A stretch of 64,000 nucleotides of DNA from Saxidomus purpurata. Taxonomy: Eukaryota > Mollusca > Bivalvia > Venerida > Veneridae. A program made the position numbers and the translations under genes. The notes beneath the pieces were generated by a model, which was not told the DNA's origin, searched no databases, and saw only the letters and a list, made by a program, of their open reading frames with translations. Of the stretch, positions 52,401 to 63,936 are shown piece after piece. The stretch is from contig JAFMSR010000010.1 of NCBI GenBank assembly GCA_022818135.1, positions 11,184,556 through 11,248,555 of the forward strand. The letters are read 5' to 3'. How positions within the stretch are numbered: position 1 is the first letter of the stretch; each line of letters starts with the position of its first letter.

Positions 52401-53154
52401 CTTTTAATGTAAATGTTTGTGGTGTGTTGTCGTCTTCAATACGACATGTTACTGCTGTTTGTTTCTACAAGAGTCAGAAAAAAAGCAGGTAAATATGGTA
52501 CTGGCATTCTCTGATGCTTAGTGCCAGAATATAATAAACAATTAGTTTGAGTCGGGTGACCAGGGCGTCACTACATTCGTGTGCTCCCACTTTTTGCCAT
52601 TGCATTGAGCAGTTTTGCAAGACAAAAATGTTTGTATATCAGAATAGATTAGACATAGCTTACTGTCTTGCATACATATTGTACTTCAGAAAACACCTAT
52701 GCCTTTGAGTTCATGGGTAGTGGCAAGCACTTTTATTTCAAAGTAGAAATCATCGTGTAGCAAAGAGCTGCTGTATTTGTCTAAAAAGGACCTTTTTTAA
52801 AACAGGAAATGGTTTGAGTCCATTCAAATATGAGACGCAGTCACATATTGATTAATTACGGACATACTCAAATATTTCCAATTAATTGACATGTTATGAA
52901 ATGCAGCCTACATTGAACGTACTTAAAACACGTCAGCAACACCGGAAATTACACAAAAATAATTCAGGCAAAGCGCATATTGCACATGCATTCTTAGGCA
53001 GCTGCTTTATGTAAAATTTAATCTAAGAACATTCAATAAAAAATAATATAAAAATCGTATTGAGACGTGAATTTATTTATTTTCTACCCTGGCAAGACAG
53101 TGGATACAGGTTCCAATTTCATAAACGATTTTCTGTTCTTGTATTTTTTTACGA

Positions 53155-53192
53155 TTATTACTATTACTATTACTATTACTATTACTATTACT
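53155..53192. repeat. (ATTACT)n microsatellite
   Basis: About six hexamer units. Confidence 0.85.
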
Positions 53193-54670
53193 GAGTTTTC
53201 ACATTTTGCTGATCTTTTAGAATTGTAAATATATCATTTTATTACAGTTTGTAAAATTGTAATTCATTCTTTGCCATTTAGATCCGTCTGCATTTGAGCA
53301 AATCTACGAGAACTATGATTTTTGCATAATCATCCTTTATTATGCTACCAGAGGCCAAAGATGGTTGAACTTTCTTCAGACCTAGTTGTTTGGATATATC
53401 GCTCGTTCTGATGGGCATTGTTTTAATTCTTTTCATTCGATAAACAAAGAACTTTGTCTGTTAGACGGTAACACGAGATCAAATGATAATTTTTAAAAAG
53501 AACAAAAACCGAATTATTTCGGTTCAAAATCCAATATGAATTCTGCACTGTATAGTGATTATACTTTAATGTTAGTTGTAATAAATCTTTATTACATTAT
53601 TAGTTGCATCTTTTTAATGACAGGAACTACTGAAAAGGCTGTTCATTTATTAAGAAATTTGTTGAAATCGTGTTTGGCAAGTATGTTTCAATGCAGTACT
53701 ATTGAACAAGATATAAAACAAAAGCATGTTAGTGTCAAGATGGATAACTATTGTTCAACAAATGTTGTCTTAGGCGCCATTTAACCGTTTAAATAGAAAT
53801 ATTTACATTATCTTAATATTGCATTCCTATAATGTAAACTACAACACCAAAATACTATCTGATACAACTTTAGGAGGTGTTTCAACACACCCTATGATGC
53901 AGATTTTCTGAAAATTTACTAGTAGGCAAACATTCCGAGAACGCTTCCGAAATAATTCTTTGACACCTAACCTCTAAAACATATATAATCAGCCAACATT
54001 CCTAAGCTAACCACCAAAGTGACAATTTTAGAAGTTTTTTCCACTACCTAATTGCATGTTTTGGAAATGTTTGCATACAGTTAGATTATTTTCCGGTTAA
54101 AATGTCACATGAGGCTTCTTTCTTTTTAAGATGTTGTCACCATTTTGTTCCTACAGTCGGTTTCGCTGCAGTATTTTCTCTTTAAATGTCTATTTATAGT
54201 AATGATTGAGTAATTTTGATTACTGTTCATCCTCTCTTTTTAACTCAATTCCAAAGTTAATTCAGAATGCCGTAGTAACTTAAGTTCATTAGTATTGAGT
54301 TTATATATAAAAAGCTGTTAGCTTTCTACCCAAACCTGTTAGTATTGATTCTGTGATAATTATTGTTTGTAAATGCTTTGAATTAATAAAGTATTGCTTT
54401 TTAAATTGAGAACACAATAATGAATGCTGCAGTTTATAGCTTGATTATTTTATGATTTGAGTTGATATTGAGGTAAAGTTTCTCTTGAACATGATTCAAC
54501 AAGGCTTCTGATTTCAATACTGCTTCTGAAAATCAAGCCTTATTTGCTTATATTTTCACAATTTATTTTTGTCTTAACCATGACGAAGTATTACTTCGTG
54601 AGCGTGTTTTGTGTGACATTAAAAGTGAGTGATATATGATAGCCACTTGAATACTTGAGACATGGTTTTA
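53193..54670. other. Intergenic, diverged duplicates only
   Basis: Parts relate to 49030-49480 and 50880-51000 as noted. The ORF at 53536-53784 plus (82 codons) is AT-biased and unrecognised. Confidence 0.4.
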
Positions 54671-55683
54671 TTGGCCTGGGGACTGAAAGTCCCCTAGGCC
54701 TAAGTTAGCACACTACAAGAAATTTATCTGTGCTATGTGCGAATAACAACTGTTAACATGCGCTATGCGAAAGTAGTGCAAGACAGACCAGATCAATCTT
54801 CTGTTTGAATGTCGCATATGATAAGAACATATTACAAATAAAAAGAGTAAATACAACTTCAAACGATTGCAGAAAGGTATATAGCTTACGGGCTGCATTA
54901 CACATTTTTTTCTGTTTTAGAAATTAATGCGCTGTTGGCCGATTACGGAAGATAATCATATGCATATCACAGAAAAGTACGGATATTTACGGAAATTGAC
55001 GGAAACGCACGGAGCTCGATATAAGAGTTTGTAGTTTGATTTTCAAATTTCCGATGTTATTTCATTGACAACTTTGTTATTTACGAACGATTACATATAT
55101 GTTTACCTAAAAATAAATTTCTCTTAAAAAAAGATTTAATTTACGTACATTCCCGAGAAGGAACTCACGTGATCAAAATCACCCGCCATTTATCGAGGAC
55201 GCTGCATGTCAAGGCCCAGTGAACGGTTTCACCAATTACAAGGTAACCCAGACTCATTTTTGGTTTTCTCTGTTATACACATTGTACAGCACTGTATTTA
55301 TATGCCATTGCTGGTATTGCTTTGTTTATTTCTGTTTCAAGGTCTTGTCCTTGGTACACAATAATTTTCGATCCACATCATCAGATCATATCGCTTGAAG
55401 TTGTACAAAGCGCAGATCGAATTATTTTTATTGGCTTAAACAATTTATAATGTTGACTATGTGATTATTTTTCATTTAACGTACGTTTTATAATAAAACA
55501 AACTTCCCTGTCACCCATATATTTGTGAATCATTCATTCTGTGTCATATATTGAATTTCGTCCTCTGCACATTTCGACCCGCGCTTTAGGTAAGGTTCAG
55601 CGCAAAACACGTAAGTCAAAAGTTGTTTTTCGGGGAGTTAACCTATAGCCCCCCGGCCTTCAGCGCTCACAGCGCTTTGATTT
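54671..55683 (+). mobile_element. ~1.03 kb dispersed element, copy B
   Basis: Reverse-complement copy of 27729-28767 over its full length, with many substitutions and small indels. It begins TTGGCCTGGGGACTGAAAGT (terminal hairpin) and ends CAGCGCTCACAGCGCTTTGA. The right end abuts a separate tandem repeat. Confidence 0.8.
55206..55242 (+). CDS. Candidate first coding exon captured in repeat copy B
   Basis: The ATG at 55206 reads MSRPSERFHQLQ to a donor CAAG|GTAACC at 55242/55243, phase 1. Equivalent to 28178-28220 with two codons fewer and the frame kept. No downstream exon found. Confidence 0.35.
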
Positions 55684-55689
55684 ATAAAG

Positions 55690-56160
55690 GGGGTATACTG
55701 TTTTCAAGTTGTCCGTCAATCTGTCTGCAGACACATTCTTTTACGCGTTTCATCCCCAAACCTCTAGCCAGAATTTGAATAAACTTCACAGGAGTGATTG
55801 ATATCAAGGGCAGTTGGGTTTCGTTCGGATTTTATTTCACAGAGTAATGGTGCTTTGGTTTTGTTCTCAATACAGTGCACATGGAGATTATTATGCGCGC
55901 CTAATCTCGAAACATTATGGCGAGAATTGAATGAAACTTCACAGGAGTTATTGGTATCGAGCTCTCGGAAGGTTGTGTTCGGATAACTTTATGGGCCTTC
56001 CATGTTTTATATCAATACAGTGTATTTAGAACATTTTGAGAGTGCTTCATGTCCAAAACTCCTGCCCTGAATTGAATGAAACTTCACATGATTGATTGGT
56101 ACCAAGTCATGTTGTCGTTCCCTTGGAATATCACGTGAATTCTTGTTTTTGTACGGCAAT
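55690..56160 (+). repeat. ~150-bp tandem repeat, about three units
   Basis: Units carry GAATTGAATGAAACTTCACA-like blocks at about 55773, 55923 and 56072, each followed by GGAGT(G/T)ATTG(A/G)TATC or similar, and by a CAATACAGTG(C/T)A block in the first two. It directly follows repeat copy B. The ORF at 55798-55986 lies inside it and is not a gene. Confidence 0.75.
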
Positions 56161-56616
56161 TTTGAAAACGACTACTCGTTAGCCCCTGACAGTTTGAACA
56201 GCCGTATATCGACATAAGCTGAAACGTGTTTGAACCATGTTAGCGCTCTCGGCTTATAAAATTAAATGTGTGTCAAGTTCCGTTGCCTGATATACGTGTT
56301 GATGCTGTAAATCATTGTTATACTAACGGAGGCAAAATTCATAATATATTAATTACTACGCCATCAGGAAGTCATGCACACTTAATCGATTGATCCGCCA
56401 GTGCATACAGCTCACGTTTACATATCAGCGACTGTGTAAACATAACTCATTCTGCAATTATATATCAACTAGCAATACGAGCTTTATAAAGTATGTCCCC
56501 CACTCCAATATCAGCCAGTTATAACTTCAAAAAGATAAACGGCGTATACATGTATACATAAACATCGTTTCGAGGAAAGTTATCGATATGCAGTCTATCA
56601 TTAGATCGGCGATCAC
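56161..56616. other. Intergenic, nothing identified
   Basis: No ORF or repeat recognised. Confidence 0.35.
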
Positions 56617-57062
56617 GTGATCAAAACTGTCGTGCTTCTATTCATCAAATTTGAATGGTGCGAAAAGCATTTCAAACTGGTTAGAGAACACAAGATATGT
56701 TGTGTAGCTTACTTAAAGGCACTCCCTACATCTAGCAAGTTATATTCGCGAAACAGAGAGTTTGTGTTCAATGAACGTAAAATGATAAATAAATACAATT
56801 TCAGAGAAGAACCTATGGCGAAAAATGGCTCATTTTACCACAATTAATCAATATAAAGGCTTTCTGTAATACATCGCATACACCCATTAATTGTACAACA
56901 ACAACTCTACATAGATTATTGAATGGTTTATGGTACTGCCATATATTTGAAACCGCTGATGTTACCGAAATTGATTTGGAATACATAGCTGAAGCTTTTA
57001 GGTTAAATAATATTACTTCCAAAGATTCTATTATTTATGTTTTGGAGGTTATTAAGTTATAG
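56617..57062 (+). pseudogene. Unrecognised coding-like stretch in two frames
   Basis: A first frame (56617-56847) contains FEWCEKHFKLVREHK and FVFNERKMINKYNFREEP. It is overlapped from about 56797 by a second frame open to a TAG at 57060-57062, with LHRLLNGLWYCHIFE, VTEIDLEYIAEAFRLNN and DSIIYVLEVIKL. The second frame has the heptad-like pattern of a real helical protein and follows an AATTTCAG acceptor-like site. It could be a terminal exon, or a frameshifted pseudogene spanning both frames. Family unknown. Confidence 0.35.
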
Positions 57063-57489
57063 TTAGTTATCAGTTATAGGGCACGTCCCTTTAAGTCTAA
57101 TTGTTTTCCAGTCAATTGATCGTTTTAAATTATTCTTATTCTAGTAGCATGGATAGCTTATGTGCACATTATACATCTAAAGCTGGAGAATCGCTAAAAG
57201 AACAATAATTGAACACGACGATTGCTGTTTTGACATACATAACCTCAAACAACCTCAAACAACTTACGTAAGAACAAGAGTATCGGTAACCACGATGGAT
57301 GTTACCCGAAACATACGTTTTTTCGGATGAACAATATACATGCACTGCACTGAATACATTTTAATCTATTTGCATCAAAATTGCACCGCTATTGTTATGT
57401 TAAACTTTATAATTACGACACGTAATAGAAAATGTCCTCATCACCATACATATTGAGATCATATCGTTGATAAATCAGTGTTTGTGAAG

Positions 57490-57850
57490 TGAGTAGACTA
57501 CGGTGATAAAGTTAAACGACGACATTGTAGTCATGGGGGAAGACTTATTGAAATATTTATGTAATTTGTATTGATATTGTTATCATGCATTCTCGTGAGA
57601 CCTTTAAAGCAGCATAGTGCCGCACAGGTGTCTGATAAGTGTTAGCCTAAAACGCGAGAAGAATGTTTATTTGTAATGTCTCAAATCCTTAGCATTTTCC
57701 TAGAAAGGTCATTCGTTCAGCACTTACCATTAATTCTCTGGTAGTCAAATAAAAACCTGCACGCACTTTCGTACATAGGAATAGGAGTACTTGCATACAT
57801 AATCACATAAATCGTGATTGCAATTTAGAAACATTACTTTACTGAGGTAT
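57490..57850 (+). repeat. Diverged duplicate of 52080-52400
   Basis: Same blocks in the same order; see 52080-52400. Confidence 0.6.
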
Positions 57851-57860
57851 ATGTGTCACT

Positions 57861-57891
57861 GTCATGGTCATCGTCATGGTCATCGTCATTG
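57861..57891. repeat. GTCATGGTCATC minisatellite
   Basis: About two and a half 12-bp units. Confidence 0.8.
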
Positions 57892-59747
57892 TGGCGATGC
57901 TATTTTTTATTCTTAGCGTTTGAACAAGGACTATTTGTATACTAAATCAGTTCTGATCTTAGACTATGAACAAAATATTCAAAAAAAGGTCACTATTATA
58001 AATTTCTGATAAGTATTTCTGTATGTTTGTAATTAATTATATGTTACCAACTTATGAGCATTTTAATCGCTTTTGATATCCAAATATAACCATAGAGTAA
58101 TGGTGCCGTAAATCCTAACCCACCAATATTTTCAATATAGTTTCTCAAATTGCTTTGTTGAGTTTCACTTGTGTTGCTTAGTTTAAAAATACTTTTACAT
58201 TTTATGTTTTAAGAAATCATTTTGGAGAATTTCCAATTCTCCTTAATAGACTGTGAGCGAACAGCTTTAAAACTGAAAACATGTAAGAAATGAGATATAC
58301 TGAGATAGTCAAAAAGGTCTGTTTTTACAGACGTTCTATATAACCCATGGAAATAAAACTGTTATATAGATTCATATAATTTGGATATATCTTGGGCAAT
58401 CTTCTTTATTTTAGGAGTACAAATCATAGGTTTAGATTTATGTTTTTCATAAATTGATGATGATCACTTTGAACAGAAATATCACATTAATCGGGAATCG
58501 ATGTGGTATTATTAGGTTTAAGTGTATAATTATGATAAAAACTCTCTTTTCCTCTATAAGTAATGCTATCCGTGTATTTTGATATTATATAAGCGAATAA
58601 ATTAGGTGTAGATGAAAGATATTTCTGTAGTATTCATGATCACTTTCAAATTGTTAATGTATGGGGCGCACATCAGGCTCGTTTTGGGGAGGCTGCGTTT
58701 TTGGTACGTGGCATTCCCTGTTTGATATTATTTTTGTTTTTATTAGTTTGAGTGGTTAACCGCATTTACATAAGAATAAACTGCAAGCTGGCAATTCCTT
58801 TGAATTTAATTTCAAAAGCAAAAGGCTACTTAGGATATATCTAACCACTTTCGTCTTGATGACGGATTGCAATATTCAAAAGGTGCAAAGCTTGTGTTGT
58901 CTATAACATGCTCTTGCAGTTGGTCTAACAAAATGAATATGAAAACATAAACATGTTTTACTTTCGGTTTCAGTTTGAGGGGGCGATTGCTGCATTCATT
59001 GCACAGCCGAGCCATGCTGATATTTGTTTGCACACTGGTTAGTTTGGAATGTCTTTGCGTCATGGCAGAACTCATGGTTGACCTTCACCTGATAAGAAGT
59101 AATTCTACTGTTTTAGTTTATTTAAGAATATGCTCCTGTATAATTTGATGCGTATTTGCAGTTTGGATTATTGTACTATAACTATACGATTAATGTAAAA
59201 GGAAGTATGTATGCTATTAGTCGAGCTAATATATAAAAGAAATATCTTGTTTTACTTTGGTGTCCGTACGTAAATGTTGACATACCTATATATTCCAGTA
59301 TAGCAATATTTGACAGTGTGATGATTCGTAAAAAACAAACATGGCACTTTCTCCGGTGAACTAACTTTAACTTAACTATATCACGCATTTGTTTAAAAGG
59401 CTACCCAATTCATGTAAAATGCAATCTTTAACATTGTCCGTAAATACATGTACCATAGCTTAGCTCTACTCTTTATGATATTATCCCCAAAATGCCTGAC
59501 TTAACATGCCTACTAATTAAATACCTTCATGTTTGAAAATTGTTGATCTCATGCAGATCACAAAGAAATTTCTTTAATAAAATAGTAATCGGCTTAAAAT
59601 GGATATAACTAGTTCAGATGATTCACATTTGGAAATATGTTAACACATTGTAATGTTATCTTTTTCGTCATATATGCATCTGTCAATACAATTACGTTTA
59701 TTTCGTTATGTTAACACTGTTAATATAAATGATTTCTGATCCTTCAG

Positions 59748-60307
59748 TGCGATTTGATAATGAAGGGGACGAGTTGGATAAGTTATCAAGAGCACTGAAA
59801 TCACAAAATGGAGATTGCTCAGCCGGCACACGTTCACTTGGGGACGTTATAGATTGGGTATTAAGTGTAAACTCTAAAAATGCCACACTTTGTGACACGG
59901 TTCCTCCCACTGGAAAAACTACTTCGAAAGAAGGCGATCCGACGAAAAGAGGAAAGCGATCTTTATTTGACCTGATCAAGGCTCAGAATGATTTAGATAA
60001 ACTCTCGATCTTAACGCATCATCCTGGTGAAGTTAAGCACAAAACGATGATAAAAAGACGGTCAACAAGCACACGTGCAAATGAAAGTGAACCTAAAGTT
60101 TTTGTGCTATCCTTACACGTAGAGGACGGCAATTATTTTGTAATTTCAACCTTTGAGGAACTTACTGCTGCAGCTTTTCAACGAATGAATACGACTGGTC
60201 ATAATTCAAGGTACATGGTTTACACAGAAGAGTATGAAAAGATCCAGTCTGTGTCTCACACAATCAAGTATATAGGATTCTCCATCCTTTCAATTATGGT
60301 TATAGAG
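59748..60307 (+). CDS. Hv1-like proton channel, gene 2: long S1-S2 loop and S2 exon
   Basis: Exon of 560 nt. The acceptor GATCCTTCAG is at 59746-59747 and the donor GAG|GTGAGA at 60307/60308. It is entered in phase 1 and left in phase 0, the same phases as the gene 1 loop exon. About 168 residues of hydrophilic loop precede a helix HTIKYIGFSILSIMVIE, which I align with Hv1 S2: the final Glu matches Glu153 and a Tyr matches Tyr141. The zinc-binding His140 position is Lys, and the Phe150 gasket position is Met. The loop start (DELDKLSRAL, then SLGDVIDWVLSV) resembles the gene 1 loop (DYDKLHERAD, then FEEVIDHIEEI). Three sequons (NAT, NES, NTT) and two cysteines fit an extracellular position. 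RGKR followed by Ser (59948-59962) matches a furin-type cleavage consensus. A second folded part (EPKVFVLSLHVEDGNYF) is unrecognised. S3-S4 would lie to the right of the window. Confidence 0.68.
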
Positions 60308-61794
60308 GTGAGAATCAGTGCTGAATTTGTAGCTTTATGTATTGTCTGTGATATATTATAGTGATGTAAATCTTTTGATATTCTTCATCTAGTTTCAGCT
60401 GGACAAGTGGGACGCATAAGTCATATGTCCATAAAAGTAATTACAATTTAGAACGGGCACCTGCATTATATAGTTCCAACATGGAGCTAAGCATTGATCC
60501 GAAGTGTTTTGCCTGTGCTATATTTCTGCAAAATATTATTATCTAATTGAATAACATATATTTTTTAAGCCTTATTAGTTCGTTCTTCCAGCGATAAATG
60601 AATTTATTCGTTAAGGCGTTTTAGTCTGATTCTTCTCATTAAACACCCGGCATGCTTTCAGACAGAATAATTGCTACACCCTTAGTTGGGTGGCGTGATT
60701 CCCGTTTATCTGAGTCGTAAATTGACGGAATTAAAGTACGTGGCCAAATGTCTCTGTCGTTTCTAGCATTTTTAATAGTGAAATAACCAATTATTCCATA
60801 ATTGACAGGAATGTTATTTTAAATAAATATTTTAAATTAAATAAGGACTGTACCCTCATTAAAAACTAGGTTTGCCAGCAAGAAACTTTGCATTTAAAAG
60901 AAAATAATTATCTTCCTATAATATTTTAACGTCGTTATTTACATGTTGGTTACTTTGTTGTATATTTCACTTTTGTTGAAGGGGTAACGCCAGATTAGTA
61001 ATGTCGAAATTTTCATTTTTTATTGATAATATTAGAAATCAGTTGCATGAACATGATGCTTATGCTTCAGATAACCGACCCTTTAAAACGTTGTGCATAT
61101 TTGGTAAATCATCAAGTCAGATAATTATATGAATTGATTAGACTGTACTAATAGTTCTGTTTGAATATTTTAAAGCAGAACCAAATATAGAAATAGACAT
61201 GTAAGAGTACATTTTGTAGCATGAAAAATATTCAAATAAAACGAACTATCTGTTTTCCAACAAATTCGATTCGATTTGGATTTATATTAGAATAGGAACG
61301 GTTTTACACTTCCAGACTTGATTGCTGATTTAATTGTTGTTTCGACGCCTTCAGTCTGTAATATACACAAACATTCCCCGACCTTAAGATCTAGACAAAT
61401 AAGGTGACATTTTCATTTCTCTTGTGGGGCAATTTGACTGAACAAGATTATCTCTCCCGGTGCTATACTAACATACTTAAGAAGTTTATTGCATCTTATG
61501 CTGTTAATAGAAGACAGAAGTAAGTCAATGATTTTACTGCTAAAAAAACGGAAGATACTTGACTTAAAATAAATAAATAATAAACATTTTAGTTTATAAA
61601 GTCGTGTGAACTTTCACTTTATTACTTATTTATTTCAACATTTACTCGAGTGTTGCTTTTTCGGGTATTATAATTTGAAATTGTTCAAGCGCTATGACCT
61701 CCTGGTTGATACTTTCTATCACAAGTTGGAAAAAACATGTTTATTTACCTGATCAATTGATACAGGATCTTGCCGCTAATTTATAGCTTTTTTA

Positions 61795-61826
61795 TTATAT
61801 AGTTTATAGTTTATATAGTTTATTTA
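61795..61826. repeat. TATAGTTTA short tandem repeat
   Basis: Three imperfect units of TATAGTTTA(TA). Confidence 0.7.
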
Positions 61827-62284
61827 CGTCTAACGGTACATGTGACAATATGTCATTAAAATACATTTCATAGACTATAAAAATAAAGTAGAACATGTAT
61901 GCCATTTTAAGAAGAATTATGGGAGGCAGTATAGTATGCATATGATAACGTTTAACGAGCATGTCAACAAATATAAATAATTGTCAAATTATCACAGATA
62001 AAATACCACTGACTCGGATAAATACCCATACTATGCTACCCGTTAAATGTATTTATACTGGTACCTTGCCTTGTGAGCAAATATACACACCTAATTAGTT
62101 TAACAAGTGCACTATTAAAACTATTTAAATGAAAGTGAACTTCTCCTATTTAAAGGTCCAATACTAAGGAAAGTGAAAATTCAAATATACTTTTAAAAGC
62201 ACAGAAATATGTTATTTTTAATGAAAGATGAAAGTTGGTATGTAGAAATTCTAAATAAATCGCAGTACAAGTACAATTATTTTT

Positions 62285-62491
62285 CTATGCATTATGAAGA
62301 AAGTTAAAAAGACCTCGGTAGTCATTTTGTCGATTCACTGATATTTCAACATAATACACATACTTTTCTTTGTGTTCCAAACACTTTCTGTAAATTTTAA
62401 CCTGCCCATCTTCATTATTTAGTGTCTTGCATAAGGTAATGCACTTGTCATTGAAATAACTGTCACTTAATTTTCGCTTAGTAGTGGACAT
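62285..62491 (-). CDS. Small unrecognised ORF, 68 codons
   Basis: ATG start (MSTTKRKLSDSYF) and natural stop. The peptide (NDKCITLCKTLNNEDGQ, then HKEKYVYYVEISVNRQND) has more mixed composition than chance ORFs nearby. It could be a 5' exon fragment or transposon remnant in the gene 2 intron. No family recognised. Confidence 0.22.
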   Translation of the reverse strand: MSTTKRKLSDSYFNDKCITLCKTLNNEDGQVKIYRKCLEHKEKYVYYVEISVNRQNDYRGLFNFLHNA

Positions 62492-63001
62492 TTAATATTG
62501 AGTGGCAGGTTTGGGCAGCTCATCTAAGCATATACATATTACTTAGAATAAGTTTTTAACTGATCTTGTTTACTTTTTGACCTAATTTGACAATCAATTT
62601 CTAAAGCTTTACTAAATAAAACATCTCGACAATCACCATATACATCACTTTCTAAAAGTATAGGAGAGTCATTTTCTACAGGCTAATTTATACGAAAACT
62701 GACAAACTCTTTCTAAAACTGATAGGTTCTCATCCCTTCATGTTCCTATCCATGTAGGGTTTTCTTCACCTGAATTGACTTTCTGTGGTGAAGAGGTAAA
62801 ATAGTGTTTTCAGTAATTTTCTACTTCAAATTCAGACTTGAGTGTGCTGTTAGTACGAAACTTATTATCACACCTACGAGACCCACTAACTTAATTGTTT
62901 ATTTGACGGTGCCTTGTCCGAGTAAATTCTTGCAAAGTCATCTGCTATCATACAAAGTCAACTTGAATTTTTGATACCTAGATCTAATTTACTAAACGCA
63001 T

Positions 63002-63480
63002 TTAGTTTCTGCTGTACCTTTGTACATAATAAAACCAGTTACGAAAATTTCTACATGATTTCAAAAACGCCAAGAGCGCAAGTTGTTTATTGAGTCGTGA
63101 ATTCTCAAGATTTGAAAGTCTTATTCTAATCCAAATATTCATGTAATAATAAACCAAGATATGTATAACTAACACCAATTTTGATGATATCATCACCACA
63201 TCTAAAACATGTATCGTTCTGCTTATATAGTTTGGTCTAAAATGTACGATGTTACTCTTTTTAACATTTATTTCCATTTCATTTAACATACACAAGTATC
63301 CAAAAAGAACTGTAAATTTTGAGTATTTTCTGTTATAAGACAGCATCATTTGCATATATGAAAATACATAGAGTTTGTTAAACGACTTCAGAGGCACAGC
63401 AGAGAAACAACAGGGTCATTAACATGCATGTTAAATAACAGTGGTGACAGTAATAACCTTGACAAAAACAGCAATTGGTC
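63002..63480 (-). pseudogene. Non-LTR retrotransposon reverse transcriptase fragment, frameshifted
   Basis: Read on the minus strand and moving between frames, the conserved RT blocks appear in order: LLLSPLLFNMHVND (about 63413-63456), YANDA at 63343-63357 where the catalytic YADD motif is expected (first Asp replaced by Asn), EINVKKSNIVHFRP (about 63230-63275), then GVSYTYLGLLLHEYLD (about 63134-63181). At least two frameshifts and several stops separate them. It is dead, and related in kind to the LINE piece at 31640-32020. Confidence 0.85.
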
Positions 63481-63868
63481 TCAAACTAACCATTAACTCT
63501 AAAACGTGAACTTACAGAAGAAATAAATAGTCTTTATTGCAATAAAGCAACACACATTTTACCAATAAACACCATAGTTAAAAAGCAGACACCTCAATCT
63601 TTCACGACTGATAAAGTCATTTTCAATAAGAGATGTCGAAAAAGAAATATGATCAATGGTGCTTCTTTTTTCCGAAACCTATTATGTTCATCTACCAAAA
63701 TGTTCTCAGACTGACCATTTTTACTAAGACTAAATGCAATGCAGTACAGTCTGTAAACAACAGATATTCTTTGACATTTCGGATATTTATTCTGTATGAA
63801 TGTACTAGCATAATTTTTATAAAGGTTTGATCACAATATTTTATTCAAGCTTAAAGTTTGCAATCAAT
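63481..63868. other. Intron or intergenic, nothing identified
   Basis: Sequence between the LINE fragment and the tRNA-like element. The ORF at 63633-63830 is not supported. Confidence 0.35.
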
Positions 63869-63936
63869 CTCCGTGGCCAAGTGCTTATGTCAGTGACTCT
63901 TATTTTACATGTGAGGTTCAAATCCAACCACCGCCA
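63869..63936 (+). repeat. tRNA-like sequence, probable SINE head
   Basis: An A-box-like CCGTGGCCAAGTGCTTATG is followed by a B-box-like GAGGTTCAAATCCAACC about 40 bp later, with T-rich sequence after. It is the best of the three tRNA-like matches by eye, but no reliable cloverleaf was built. It may continue past the window end. Confidence 0.55.

Larger units (their letters stand above)
57063..59747 (+). other. Region upstream of the gene 2 exon, probably intron
   Basis: Holds a diverged repeat (57490-57850) and a short microsatellite. If gene 2 is organised like gene 1, its S1 exon should lie on the plus strand upstream of 59748. I searched for an S1-like Leu-Asp-Ala stretch ending in a phase 1 donor and did not find one, so it may be farther upstream or too diverged. 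Confidence 0.4.
60308..63001 (+). other. Intron downstream of the gene 2 exon
   Basis: No S3- or S4-like exon (no Arg-rich helix) was found to the window end. It contains an AT-rich minisatellite and a small unassigned minus ORF. Confidence 0.4.

Noticed and set aside
57861..57920. Hydrophobic run VIVMVIVIVAMLFFILSV as a possible transmembrane exon
   Set aside because: It is produced by the GTCATGGTCATC minisatellite and runs into a stop without splice sites.
58830..59075. Minus-strand ORF with a possible tiny intron (MARLCNECSNRPLKLKPK ... FEYCNPSSRRKW)
   Set aside because: The implied intron would be under 40 bp, and no homologous family is recognised. It could be a relic but is not supported.
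60361..60420. Short terminal exon after the gene 2 S2 helix (FQLDKWDA then stop)
   Set aside because: It would need a ~75-bp intron and would truncate the channel after S2. A larger intron to an S3 exon outside the window is more likely.
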